Source: Cryptomeria japonica
Lineage: Eukaryota > Streptophyta > Pinopsida > Cupressales > Cupressaceae
NCBI RefSeq assembly: GCF_030272615.1
Contig: NC_081409.1
Coordinates: forward strand, 475,350,573 to 475,414,572
DNA length: 64,000 bases
Direction of reading: 5' to 3'
Under the pieces are notes generated by a model that saw only the letters and a program-made list of their open reading frames with translations, was not told the origin of the DNA and did no database searches. The translations under genes were made by a program, and so were the position numbers. Each line of letters begins with the position of its first letter. Position 1 is the stretch's first letter. Below are positions 1 to 9,605 of the stretch, piece by piece.

Positions 1-162
1 TGCAAAATAAAAAATCGGACAGAAACATAGACACAATAAAAAGATCTGTAGACACATTTTTTCCTGTAATCATCATTGATCCAACCTGCAACTTGACGAA
101 AAGACAAAATGAAAAAATGATGTTAAAAACAAGGGACAAGAGTCCCACCAGGTGTGCCAAAA
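1..162 (-). mobile_element. 5' leader and primer binding site of a minus-strand gypsy element running off the left edge
   Basis: Read on the minus strand, the LTR end at 163 is followed by TTTTGGCACACCTGG. This resembles the TTTTGGCACCCACC primer binding site of the Tat-type element at 51861. The rest of the element would lie left of the window. No coding sequence is visible here. Confidence 0.6.
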
Positions 163-908
163 TGTATACAGTGAAATTTGGAAGGATTAAACTTATGTAA
201 AACCAACAAAGATCCAACCACATAAACCCTAGTTCTATAATCAAGAATCCACCATACACCAATGAAGAACTTAAAACATGCAAATTACAATTAAATAAAA
301 AATATTATACCATTCACATGCTTGGGGTTTGATCTCCATTTTTTCCTATCTCCATTGATCTTGTTTGGTATGATTGCTCTCAAATTTTGTATTGTGCACA
401 AGAGATCAAAAAAGAATGGATTGTGGTTGTGAAGTTGCTTGATCATAAGAAGGCTTGATTGCATATGTCATTGGGGTTGATAAGGATAAAAGGATCCTCT
501 TATATAGATAAAACCTTAAAAAATGAAGGGATAGGATTAAGAGGTGAAAGGATAAATGGTCAACTAGGATTAAAGGGTAGGTAGGGGAAAGGATAAAATA
601 TTAGAAAGGTGGTTAAGATAAAATCAAAAGATAAATGACTAGTGTCATGGAGGGAAAAAGCTAATGAATTAACTAAATAAATAAAGATATATTTAATTAA
701 TAGATTAAGTGGGGCCAATTAAATAAATAAAATATTTATTTAATTTAGGGAAAGGATAATCTAAATAAATAAAAAATATTTATTTAAATAAGGAAAGGGT
801 AAAAAAGGATAAGTGAATTAATTAAATAGATAAAAATCTATTTAATGAATATAAGGCTTAGGATAAAATATTTATTTAATTAGGCTAGGAAAATTTTAGG
901 TGTCTAGA
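163..908 (-). repeat. LTR (5' LTR of the minus-strand gypsy element)
   Basis: On the minus strand it starts near TAGACACCTAAAA (expected TGTAGACACC, with a mutated terminal base) and ends ACTGTATACA directly before the primer binding site. The Tat-type LTR at 50789 begins TGTATACACCTAAAA, so the two are related. A TATA-like CTATATAAG lies at about 499-507 on the minus strand. The body is very AT-rich with TTAATTAAATAAATA-like runs. The right end is uncertain by a few bases. Confidence 0.6.
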
Positions 909-1277
909 AATTTGTTCTAAGGGAATAATTGATGATGAATCTTATAGAGAAAAAGATCTTCAACAACTTGAGATGCTTGATGAACAACGTATAAATGCTC
1001 TTGAGAATATCCAAGCTTATCAAAAAAATCTACAATGGATCTATAACGATAAGGTTATCCAATACTTTTTATCTGTAGGTGATTTGGTGGTCTGTGAGAA
1101 TCAACACAATGTAAATGTTTTACCGGGTGAAAAAGAAAAGTTCAGTCTGAATTGGCCTAGACCATACATGATTACTGACATCTATGGATTATGTGCTTAC
1201 AAGAGATAGTAGATGTGGTAGGTACGCCTCTTAAATAACTCATAAATGTTATGCATCTTTGTAAATACTATGCTTAA
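909..1277 (+). pseudogene. Ty3/gypsy integrase C-terminal fragment
   Basis: The translation contains LDEQRINALENIQAYQKNLQ, then VGDLV, then a degenerate version of the FxPNWLGPYxIT motif (FSLNWPRPYMIT at about 1141-1176). This is the C-terminal region that ends gypsy integrases and resembles 61640-61930 in this window. A frame change near 1200 leads into VDVVGTPLK, a stop, then INVMHL and a final stop near 1277, the usual polyprotein tail. Catalytic core and zinc finger are absent because the LTR at 163-908 cuts the gene on its left. It is a dead fragment. Confidence 0.75.
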
Positions 1278-1849
1278 TCTTCTTCCTTTTTTCCCTCTTT
1301 CATCATCTTTGTTGAGTAGTATGCTAGCATGTCTTCATTAAAGCATGTTATGTTATATAGTTTTGTTATTTGATATACATTGCTTTATTCTTGACAAAAT
1401 TTGGTTGTCTTGGATTCATTATGTAATTTCTTATGAATTTATATTTCTTTATTTTAGCTTATCATTGAATTCTTGTATGGATAATGTTAGATTAGATCAT
1501 ACATGTGTTTGGTTAAGACATAATTTAGCTAGATCACGTAGACATGCAATTTAACATAGGTACATTACATCATCAATAGTAGTATTTAATTAAACATTTA
1601 GGTTATTTAGTTAAATAGAACATGTATCCATTTAATAATGATGAAATTAATTAACCAATCACATGAGCATTAAATTAGACATACATGTTCTTCACCATAT
1701 TTGTTACTTTTAATCGAAGAAATATAATGAATTTGTTTTTTATTTCAAGGGACAAGTGTGAGAAATATCATCATGTATATAAAAAAATTAATACAACATA
1801 TATACCACAACTCATTCAAAGTGTGGTGTCCAGGCAAGTGCAATAATCT
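1278..1849. other. AT-rich non-coding stretch after the integrase fragment
   Basis: No supported gene. It follows the gypsy polyprotein stop and looks like the 3' untranslated part of that element. No polypurine tract or LTR could be placed with confidence. Confidence 0.4.
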
Positions 1850-2384
1850 ACTCTACAGATGATGGCACTTGAGCCATTTGGTCCTAGATATGGTATTCCC
1901 ATGGAGGTGTGTCTATGTAACATAGAACACAAATGACTACTAGAGGATCTCCTCCAAGAGGAGCTCCTCCTATCTCTCTACAATTTCATGCCTCTATACA
2001 TTGTTGTCATTTCCATTGACTCCATGAGCTCACATTATAGTTGTTACCTCTTCTCCCAATCAATATCTAATTCTATCCTAACAACATCAAAAACATTCTC
2101 ATGCCACCCAACACTCTGTTGAGATCTAGGTGTCATCTGAGAGTATAATGGAATGTGCACTGATGTGATGATACCTTCAAGTATGTGACAAATGAAATAA
2201 CAAAATCCTTGTGCACTAGGTATAGGAGAAATCAGGAATTTCATGTTAATTATATATATAATCATAGAGAATCAATATATCTAACCTAATTATATCTTTG
2301 TAACTAGATCCACTTCTTGCCATGTAGGATCAAAAGAGGTTGGAGAGTAAAATAGGGCATAGCTCTACTATTCTCTCCTCACTC
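1850..2384 (-). pseudogene. Possible C-terminal tail of the PMD host gene
   Basis: On the minus strand this reads as a degenerate coding tail (2265 down to 2044, then about 1850 with stops) containing SQMTPRSQQSVGWHENVFDV and a charged, Met/Ser/Arg-rich end. Position and orientation continue the PMD-like fragments at 34767-39700 once the intervening insertions are removed. I do not recognise the peptide as a named domain. The assignment rests on context: the ATATT duplication shows that 2384 and 34767 were once adjacent. Confidence 0.35.
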
Positions 2385-2389
2385 ATATT

Positions 2390-3333
2390 TGTTGGAAACC
2401 AATAACACTGAGAGGGGGGGTGAATCATTGTTATACCGGAATAATAAGTTTTAGCCTTATTGAAACATGCATACACCAACCAGTATACTAGTATATACAG
2501 AATTGAAAGAAGTAAACTAACCAATAAGCCAATCACATAAATGAGAACCATAACACACATATTTATATGTGGAAAACCTCAAAGAGGAAAAACCACGGTG
2601 GGATTTGTGACCCAAAATATCAATCCACTATCTATATGAAGAGATATTACAAAATATGAGGGGCTTGCACTTGCAGGAAGGCTTACAGCCTAGAGCTCAC
2701 TGCTCAATCACAAAAGGAGCCTCACTGACTACATAAAATTCCACACTACAATCTGGAGAACTGTGAACTGCTAAGATAGCATCTTCTATGCTAGAATACA
2801 GTTTCGGTTTAAGCTCTATCTGTTCTGGTCAGAAACCTTACACCCTTTACCGGAATAACCCTTACAATAATTTCCTCACATACATGATCTCTTTGATATA
2901 TTTTGCATCATATTACATTCGCATATCCATTATCCTATCTTATGTCTCTTCTATATATTTCTTACAAAATGATCTATCAAACTGTCCTATATACCCTAAA
3001 CAAATTTGCATGCCTTATGTTGGCTTACAAATATATTTACAATATCAATTTACATGTCAGTCAGATAACATAAATGCATAAAATTGAAATTAATTACCGA
3101 TGTCGGATCCAAGAAATGTCAGCCTTCAATACTGATAACCTTTACTAAGCCATTTCAGCCTGCACTATCGGTAACCAAAGAAATCCTTCTGTCCTGTCAG
3201 TGCCGGTGTCGGTGAAGTATCTATGGTGTCTGTCGTTACACCATAGAATAAAAACATGAAGTCAAAACACAATACCATGTTGCCATCAATGACAACATAG
3301 TGAAACCAGCCAGTTGAGTGTCAACTGCCAACA
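2390..3333 (-). repeat. 3' LTR of the minus-strand family A element
   Basis: 944 bp. It pairs with 33819-34761. On the minus strand it begins TGTTGGCAGTTGACACTC, ends in a C-run then CTCTCAGTGTTATTGG and CCAACA, and is preceded by a polypurine tract. ATATT flanks its outer end. Any open frame across it is spurious. Confidence 0.9.
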
Positions 3334-3346
3334 ATCTCCCCCTTTG
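3334..3346 (-). promoter_or_regulatory. Polypurine tract of the minus-strand family A element
   Basis: The minus strand reads CAAAGGGGGAGAT immediately before TGTTGGC, the plus-strand priming site position. The same tract occurs before the 3' LTRs at 8668 and 30106. Confidence 0.8.
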
Positions 3347-3599
3347 GCATTGATGGCAACACTCATGTGAAAAATGGTCAAGGTTTCATCTATCGGTTTC
3401 ATCCTTCCCTGCTCCCCCTAAGATGAATATGCAAAATACTCCATATCTCCAAAACTCCATGACTCCATTACTCCCCCTAATGTATAAAACTCCTTTTACT
3501 CTTTTTTTTCACATCTATACTATTCCCCCTTTGACATCAATGCCATCCAAAAATTTAAAAAGAATGTCAAAGAATAAGAATTGTACAATGAATATCCCC
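3347..3599 (-). other. 3' untranslated region of the minus-strand family A element
   Basis: Lies between the ORF2 stop region and the polypurine tract. It contains purine-rich blocks on the minus strand and the phrase GTTGCCATCAATGCCAAAG, which recurs before the 3' LTRs of the plus copy (8641) and copia B (about 30080). No gene seen. Confidence 0.5.
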
Positions 3600-4306
3600 A
3601 AAAATGTCTTACCGGAGCTTGACAAATTTGACAATTTTTGGATAAGCCTTCTCCAATAACTCCAGATAAGTATCCCAGCTATTTTGAATGTGCCGAAAAT
3701 AGATACAAGTCCACTCAATAAATGTGCAAAAAATTATTTCTCATTTACCTCTGTCGGTGTGGTCTTTTCCACAATATCCATGCACTCTTTCTTGTGTACA
3801 TTGAGTGATTCCAACCGGGGACTCACCAAGCCTCTCAGACTTCTGGCTCTCCTTATTATTTTGTCTGTTTCCTTCTCAAGAATAGAAATTTGGTTCTCCA
3901 AAATCAAAATTTGACCATCAATTGATGTAGTCAATGAAATCAGTTCGTCAAAAGAATTAGCTATACTTGCAATTTTCTCTTGAATTTCTTTTATCTTTTT
4001 ATCCACATTAGCTGTAAGTATTCCAGTGTTACAACATACCCTATATATATTTGTACATCACTTCAAGGAATTTTCTATTAGGATGCGCTTCTCATCAATC
4101 TTTTTTTTCTTAGTTTCAATTACCTGATCAAATGCAACTCTCTTAGCTTGAGAAAACCTTTCTAGTGCTTGTCGATTTGAGATTTGCTGTAAGGATTGAA
4201 AATCCTTTGAAATATGCTCAGTGATTATCTTAAGCTTTCTGGATGGGCTCGCTTCATTTTCAATCTTACACTCTAGGACTAGTCTGTGTAAAACAGTGAT
4301 TGATTG
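3600..4306 (-). pseudogene. Family A ORF2, C-terminal coiled-coil segment (minus copy)
   Basis: Minus-strand frames 4306-4058 and 4006-3734 encode SITVLHRLVLECKIENE, KIITEHISKDFQSLQQ, DKKIKEIQEKIASIANSFDE and RRARSLRGLV, matching 7720-8400 of the plus copy. The heptad-like spacing of I/L/V among charged residues indicates a coiled coil. Frameshifts separate the pieces, and a third degenerate piece covers 3718-3600. It is cut at 4306 by the plus-strand copy exactly at the GATTG duplication. Removing that insertion and one duplication rejoins the frame with 9606-10482. Confidence 0.8.
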
Positions 4307-5227
4307 TGTTGGCAATTTACACTCTATTGGTTAGGTTTCATTATGTTGTCATTGATGGCAACATGATTTTGGGTTCTGGCTTCATATGGTGTTCCGACAG
4401 GCACTTCATAGACTCTACACTACCACCAGCACCGACACCGACACCAGCAGGATAGAAGACTTCTTTAGTCACCGACAATGAATGCCGACATGGTATAGTA
4501 AAGGTCATCAGTATTGGAGGCCAACACATCTTAGATCTGACATCGACAACTTGTTTTAATGTTTATTCATTTATGTTATATGACCGACATGTAATATGAT
4601 ATTGTATATATCCTTATAAGCTAACATAAGGAATAAATTTGTATAGGGTATATAGGGTAGATTGATTAGATCATTTTGTACTAAGGATGGACATGTAATG
4701 GACATGGAAATGTAATATGATGCGAAATCATTCTGAGAGACTATGTATGTGAGGAATTCATTGTAAGGGTTATTCCGGTACAAAGGTTTAGGGTTTTAAC
4801 CGGAACAGAGAGAGCTTAAACCAGAATTGTATTCTGGCATATAAGATGCTATCCTAGTAGTTCAACACTTCTTTGGAATTTTATGTAATCGGTGAGGATC
4901 TTATTGTGATTGAGTAGTGTGCTCTAGGCTGTAAGCCTTCTTGCAAGTGCAGGCCCATTATATATTCTAATATCTCTTCATATGGCCAGTGAATTGATAT
5001 TGTGGGTCACAAATCCCACTATGACTTTTCCTCATTCAGGTTTTCCACATATAAATCTGTGTGTTATGACTCTCATTTATGTGTTTGGCTTATTGGTTGC
5101 ATTACTTCTTTCAATTTTGTTTATACCGGTATACCGGTTGGTGTATGAATGTTTTGTTAAGGCTAAAATCTATTATTTTGTTATAACACTGATTCACCCC
5201 CCCTCTAAGTGTTATTTCTTTCCAACA
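4307..5227 (+). repeat. 5' LTR of the plus-strand family A element
   Basis: 921 bp, starting TGTTGGCAATTTACACTC and ending TGATTCACCCCCCCTCTAAG...TTTCCAACA. It pairs with 8668-9600. The second half (from about 4800: AGCTTAAACC, GCTATCCTAG, AGTTCAACACTTC, TCTAGGCTGTAAGCC) is shared with the LTRs of copia B. Confidence 0.93.
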
Positions 5228-5241
5228 ATTGGTATCATGGA
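5228..5241 (+). other. Degenerate primer binding site
   Basis: The LTR end is followed by ATTGGTATCATGG, which matches the first part of the initiator-Met site TGGTATCAGAGC and then runs into the ORF2 start. The minus copy has TTGGTACCAGATCC at this place followed by ORF1, so the plus copy appears deleted from inside the primer binding site. Confidence 0.6.
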
Positions 5242-5386
5242 AGCAAGATCATCTTTTGTTTCTATTTTCATTGCAAATCCAACTATAGTAGAGGTTAAGG
5301 ACTAGCCTAGGCCAATTTTCAAACGGTATCCACATGTGGCTACCAAAGAAGATTAGGTTGGAGCATTTTCTCATGTTCTAGAGGGA

Positions 5387-5680
5387 ATGGTATATGTAGA
5401 GGATGTTAGGGCATACATCCATTGTTATATAGAGGACTTAGGCACTTCAGAGATCAAAGGGATGTATATGAATGAACTAATGGGAGAATCTGGTGAAATC
5501 AAACCGACATATCAACACATCGAAGATCTAGGATTCACAGATATTCTGGATATTCTGGAGTACGAGGATGAAATAGTTAGATATGTACTAAGAAGAGTAC
5601 ATGGGAATTCATATGGCTGGACATACCCTATAAAATTACTAAGGAAGCCATCTGAGCAATTAGTGGTTTGCCATCAGTAG
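5387..5680 (+). CDS. ORF2 N-terminal piece (degenerate)
   Basis: Encodes VYVEDVRAYIHCYIEDLGTS, then a stretch with RRVHGNSYGW. The matching part of the minus copy reads LRRVHGEFIWLNKAYKITKE and GLPSVGQHPNKKVSNDF, which the plus copy resumes in a second frame from about 5640. The function of this conserved region is unknown. Confidence 0.55.
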   Translation: MVYVEDVRAYIHCYIEDLGTSEIKGMYMNELMGESGEIKPTYQHIEDLGFTDILDILEYEDEIVRYVLRRVHGNSYGWTYPIKLLRKPSEQLVVCHQ

Positions 5681-5862
5681 GGCAACATCCAAATAAAAAA
5701 GTGTCAAACGACTTTGTGAGGCAGATCACTGACGTTACATCAAATAAGAGATTAATGAAGGTGAGCACTATCGCCAACACCAACATCAAATTTGGAAGCA
5801 TGGCTATAGGATACAAGGTAACTCAGTCTAATTGACTGAATTCAATTTCCAATTCATGTATT

Positions 5863-6444
5863 TTGGCTGTATATAAGATGATGAGGGATAATATCAAGTT
5901 AGATCTGTGTGGATGGATGCTTGAAGAATTATCAATCAACTTAGTGAAAATTAAAGGTGAGAAGAAGGGCACCTTCTGGTATGATAATCTATTAGTCTGC
6001 TTAATGCGATACTTTTTGAATGATACTCTCGGTTATGGTAGGAAGCAATGGGCTTTTGACATCCTGGTAGGAAGACATCTAAAGCAATCAATTGCTACAT
6101 TGGGAAGTCTGAGAAATGATAAGGTACGGGGTTACTTCAAGTCTTTTAAAAAATCTATGAGGTCTAGGATAAGAATACCCAAGAATATAGTAGAGAAATA
6201 CTCTACCAATATATATTTTATGGTTCATAAGGATGTGACTCTCATGGAGGCAGTGAAGCCCCAGAAGATTTGGATAGAGGAAATGGGATATGAGGTAGAT
6301 GCACAGATTCTTGATGCCTATGCAAAAATGTTAATTGATGCAGAAATTGATAAGGCAAAGAATCCTTGTGGAACTTCTCAACAGAATACTCTTGAGGTTG
6401 AAACTGAGTTCAATCGAAAGAAAAGGGAAAAACAAGAAGGATAG
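5863..6444 (+). CDS. ORF2 N-terminal domain, second piece
   Basis: 194 codons open in a frame continuing the ORF2 product: DLCGWMLEELSINLVKIKGE, KKGTFWYDNLLVCLMRYFLN, FDILVGRHLKQ, then VHKDVTLMEAVKPQKIW and a helical end. The same residues, with conservative changes, occur in the minus copy at 31630-31328 up to the B insertion. The initial Met is only the first ATG after a frame change, not a true start. No known domain recognised. Confidence 0.6.
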   Translation: MAVYKMMRDNIKLDLCGWMLEELSINLVKIKGEKKGTFWYDNLLVCLMRYFLNDTLGYGRKQWAFDILVGRHLKQSIATLGSLRNDKVRGYFKSFKKSMRSRIRIPKNIVEKYSTNIYFMVHKDVTLMEAVKPQKIWIEEMGYEVDAQILDAYAKMLIDAEIDKAKNPCGTSQQNTLEVETEFNRKKREKQEG

Positions 6445-6549
6445 GCAAGTAAGTTTGTACAAGAGGTTTAAAAGGACTTTAAGGCACTCATTGATGTTGT
6501 CCCAGAGAAAGGAAGAAAAAGGAAGGATCTAGTAGTTCACATTGAACCC

Positions 6550-7356
6550 GTGACTGCAGATTCTGAGTCTGAAGATAACACACCATTAGCTTTTAAAAGG
6601 GTTGTGAGGAAGAAACCAGAAGAACCTAAAGTGGAAGCAAAGAAACAACTGGTTAGGAAGGTCACCATCAAGTTACCGGCACAAAAGAAAACACCTAAGG
6701 CCACATCAACAGTTGCATCTGGTACTGTCAAAAGAAGGAAGAAGAGTGACATTGATTTGACACTAGAAACTGGTAATGTGACTATTATACCACCTATGAC
6801 TTGTGCTGAAATTATTGATGAGATTACTAAGGATGGGATGCTGAAAAATGTTAAGTCTTGTTATGATACATTAGAAGTTGATGAACGGAGAGAGGTAGAG
6901 GAAGCAATTCTATTATATTTGGATATATATAAGAAAGCATTAATAGAGATAGAAAATCAAATACCGACAGAGTTATATAACATGTTAGATTCTAGAAGGT
7001 TATTTGCTATGCAAGAAGATAAACACATTAAGATGCAAGAAATTTTGGCTATTTGTATTAGCATAACTCCAGATGAAGTGGAAAAGACAATTGAGGCTGC
7101 AGATAGGAAGGTATTCAATAGCAAACATAGAATAACTAGCCTGATGTTAGGAAGGATGAATGAGGTAATAAAAGAAACACATAAGGCTTGGATCAAATTT
7201 TTGGGAGAACACATAGGATTATTTACTTCACCAGAGACAAAGATAGATATTATAGATACATTAGTTGAAGGGAAAGGTAAAGGGATCATGGATACTCCAC
7301 CCTCAGTTTTGAAGAATATCAAGATAGTGGAAATTAAGCCACCGGCAAATGTATAG
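6550..7356 (+). CDS. ORF2 middle segment: basic linker and helical region
   Basis: 268 open codons. Residues 1-75 are Lys/Pro/Thr-rich (FKRVVRKKPEEPKVEAKKQL, KRRKKSD), a likely nucleic-acid-binding or nuclear-localising linker by composition. A predicted-helical region follows with VDERREVEEAILLYLDIYKK, NMLDSRRL, RKVFNSKHRITSLMLGRMNE and KAWIKFLGEHIGLF. The minus copy at 10764-10042 matches closely, with substitutions rather than random decay, suggesting the protein was under constraint before inactivation. No named family recognised. Confidence 0.65.
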   Translation: MTADSESEDNTPLAFKRVVRKKPEEPKVEAKKQLVRKVTIKLPAQKKTPKATSTVASGTVKRRKKSDIDLTLETGNVTIIPPMTCAEIIDEITKDGMLKNVKSCYDTLEVDERREVEEAILLYLDIYKKALIEIENQIPTELYNMLDSRRLFAMQEDKHIKMQEILAICISITPDEVEKTIEAADRKVFNSKHRITSLMLGRMNEVIKETHKAWIKFLGEHIGLFTSPETKIDIIDTLVEGKGKGIMDTPPSVLKNIKIVEIKPPANV

Positions 7357-7870
7357 ACAAATACAGAGACACCAGTTAATACTAAGAACATTGTACAGGA
7401 TACTAACATTGAGGATAATTGTCCCCCGGATACTAATGTATAGGTTGAGGATACTATTCCTAGAGTGGAACCGGTAGTTTCATAGACTACACCAAGTGGT
7501 GAAGCCACCGGTGCAAGTAAGGTGGTAATAAAGGATAAATCATTAGAGAAAATAGGGGAATCCAGCAGGGTACCAGTTGTTGGCCCATCATTATTGACAA
7601 TTGACACTTCTCGAGTGGAAAAGAAAACCATCACAGAGATGATTCCCGCAAACTAATGATGATGGTTGCTCAGAAATTGAAGAAGGAGGGAACCACAGAC
7701 AAAGGGATTATAGATAAATCCATCACTGTTTTGCACAGATTGGTCCCAGAGTGTAAGATTGAAAATTAAGCAGCCCTTTTGGCAAGCTTAAGGTAATAAC
7801 TGAACAAATATCAAAAGACTTTCAATCCTTACAATAGATCTCTAACTGGCAAGCACTTAAAAAATTCACT

Positions 7871-8413
7871 TTGGCTAAGAGAGCCGCTTTTGATCAGATC
7901 ATTGAGAGAGAAAAGAAAAATATTGAGGAGAAGATAATTTTGATAGAAAATTCTTTAAAACAATGTACTAATTTATACAGGGTATGTTGTAATACTGAGA
8001 TACTTACAACAAATGTAGATAAAAAGATAAAAGAGATACAGGAGAAGATTGCTAGTACTGCCAACTCTTTTGATGGACTAATTTCACTGACAACATCTAT
8101 TGATGGACAAATTTTGACTTTGGAGAACCAATTTTTTGCTCTTGAAAGGGAAAAAGATAAGATCATTCGGAGAGCCAGAAGTCTCAGAGGTTTGGTGAGT
8201 TCAAGATTGGATTCACTCTATGTACATAAGAAGGAATGCATGGATATGCTGGGAAAGCCCTCACCCAAAGAAGTTAATGAGAAAAAATCACTTGCATACT
8301 TACTGAGTGGACTTGTATCTATCTCCGACACATTCAAAATTGACTGGGATATTTACATGGAACTACTGGAGAAATCTTATCCGGAAATCTTGAAACTGGT
8401 CAAGCTTCGGTAA
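7871..8413 (+). CDS. ORF2 C-terminal coiled-coil segment
   Basis: 180 open codons rich in I/L/E/K: FDQIIEREKKNIEEKIILIE, KKIKEIQEKIASTANSFDG, RRARSLRGLVSSRLDSLYVH, ending in SYPEILKLVKLR. Heptad-like patterning indicates a long coiled coil. It ends shortly before the untranslated region and polypurine tract. In the minus copy this part is at 4306-3600. The start listed is only an open-frame limit; the true protein continues upstream in another frame. Confidence 0.6.
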   Translation: MAKRAAFDQIIEREKKNIEEKIILIENSLKQCTNLYRVCCNTEILTTNVDKKIKEIQEKIASTANSFDGLISLTTSIDGQILTLENQFFALEREKDKIIRRARSLRGLVSSRLDSLYVHKKECMDMLGKPSPKEVNEKKSLAYLLSGLVSISDTFKIDWDIYMELLEKSYPEILKLVKLR

Positions 8414-8654
8414 GACATTTTTGGAGGTATTCAGTGTACAGTACTTATTCTTTGACATGTTTTTTTTGGGCATTGATGTCAAAGGGGAAGTAGTATACAT
8501 ATGAAAAATAATGAAGAGTTGCATACATTAGGGGGAGTTATAGAGTTTTTGGAGATATGGAGCATTTTGCATATTCATCTCAGGGGGAGCAAGGCAGGAT
8601 GAAACTAACAGTTGAAACCCTGACTATATTTCACATGAGTGTTGCCATCAATGC
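8414..8654 (+). other. 3' untranslated region of the plus-strand family A element
   Basis: Contains several purine blocks (GTCAAAGGGGAAG near 8480, TTAGGGGGAG near 8530, CAGGGGGAGC near 8581), then GTTGCCATCAATGCCAAAGG. No gene. The repeated purine-rich strings are shared with copia B's 3' region. Confidence 0.55.
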
Positions 8655-8667
8655 CAAAGGAGGAGAT
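8655..8667 (+). promoter_or_regulatory. Polypurine tract
   Basis: CAAAGGAGGAGAT immediately precedes the 3' LTR start TGTTGG at 8668. Its position and composition fit the plus-strand primer site. Confidence 0.85.
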
Positions 8668-9600
8668 TGTTGGAAATTTACACTCTATTGGTTAGGTTTC
8701 ATTATTTTGTCATTGATGGCAACATGATTTTGTGGTCCAACTTCATATGGTGTACCGACCAGCATTTCACAGACTCTACACCAGCACTGACACCGACATC
8801 GGCAGGATAGAAGATTTATTTGGTCACCGGCAATGAAGGCGGACATGGTATAGTAAAGGTCATCAGTATTGGAGGCCAACACATCTTAGATCCAGCATCA
8901 ACAACTTTTTTAATATTTATTCATTTATGTTATATGACCGACATGTAATCTGATATTGTATATATCCTTGTAAATTGACATAAGGCATACATTTGTATAG
9001 GATATAAAGGGAAGATTGATTAGATCATTTTGTAGTAAGGATGGACATGCATGTAATGGATATGGAAATGTAATATGATGCAAAATAATTCTGAGAGACT
9101 ATGTATGTGAGGAATTCATTGTAAGGGTCATTCCAGTACAGAGGTTTAGGGTTTTAACTGGAACAAACAAAGCTTAAACCAGAACTGTATTCTGGCATAG
9201 AAGATGCTATCCTAGCAGTTCAACACTTCTCCAGATTGTTGTCTAGAATTTTATGTAGTCATTGAGGCTCCTATTGTGATTGAGCAGTGTTCTCTAGGCT
9301 GTAAGCCTTCTTGCAAGTGCAGGCCCACCATATATTGTAACATCTCTTCATATGGCTAGTGAATTGATATTGTGGGTCACAAATCCCACCGTGGTTTTTC
9401 CTCATTGAGGTTTTCCATGTATAAATCTGTGTGTTATGATTCTCACTTATGTGTTTGGCTTATTGGTTGCATTACTTCTTTCAATTCTGTTTATACCAGT
9501 ATACCGGTTGGTGTATGAATGTTTTGTCAAGGCTAAAATCTATTATTCCGATATAAGGCTGATTCACCCCCCCCCCTCTCAGTTTTATTGGTTTCCAACA
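8668..9600 (+). repeat. 3' LTR of the plus-strand family A element
   Basis: 933 bp, TGTTGGAAATTTACACTC to TTTCCAACA, with a perfect terminal inverted TGTTGGAAA/TTTCCAACA. Near the 3' end is TGATTCACCCCCCCCCC followed by TCTCAG. GATTG follows it. Confidence 0.93.
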
Positions 9601-9605
9601 GATTG

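Larger units (their letters stand above)
5237..8413 (+). pseudogene. Family A ORF2, full-length degenerate copy
   Basis: Likely start ATG 5237 (MEARSSF), with TAA/TAG near 8411. About 1050 residues in register, broken by in-frame stops (e.g. 5303, 5354, 6442, 7354, 7441) and by frame changes near 5640, 5860 and 7640. Layout: an N-terminal globular region of unknown function (about 5380-6440), a Lys-rich linker, a helical middle (6790-7300), a Thr/Val/Pro-rich linker, and a C-terminal coiled coil (7700-8400). No retroviral enzyme motif is present. It remotely resembles, in layout only, proteins annotated as putative plant transposon proteins; I cannot confirm homology. It is matched segment by segment by the minus-strand copy. 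Confidence 0.8.
4307..9600 (+). mobile_element. Family A non-autonomous LTR retrotransposon, plus-strand copy with both LTRs
   Basis: A structurally complete 5.3-kb element. 5' LTR 4307-5227, 3' LTR 8668-9600, target duplication GATTG at 4302-4306 and 9601-9605. It sits inside ORF2 of the minus-strand copy of the same family, so the two form a large inverted repeat. The internal region holds only ORF2. The ORF1 (zinc-knuckle) region found in the minus copy is missing, with the primer binding site joined almost directly to the ORF2 start. No pol domains are present. It must have depended on enzymes from elsewhere. Confidence 0.92.

Noticed and set aside
2788-3081. 97-codon plus-strand frame
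   Set aside because: Lies within the family A LTR. Similar frames appear in the other LTR copies only because the LTR is repeated.
6957-7634. 225-codon minus-strand frame, hydrophobic
   Set aside because: Antisense shadow of ORF2 6550-7600; codon similarity between the two family A copies is preserved in the ORF2 frame.
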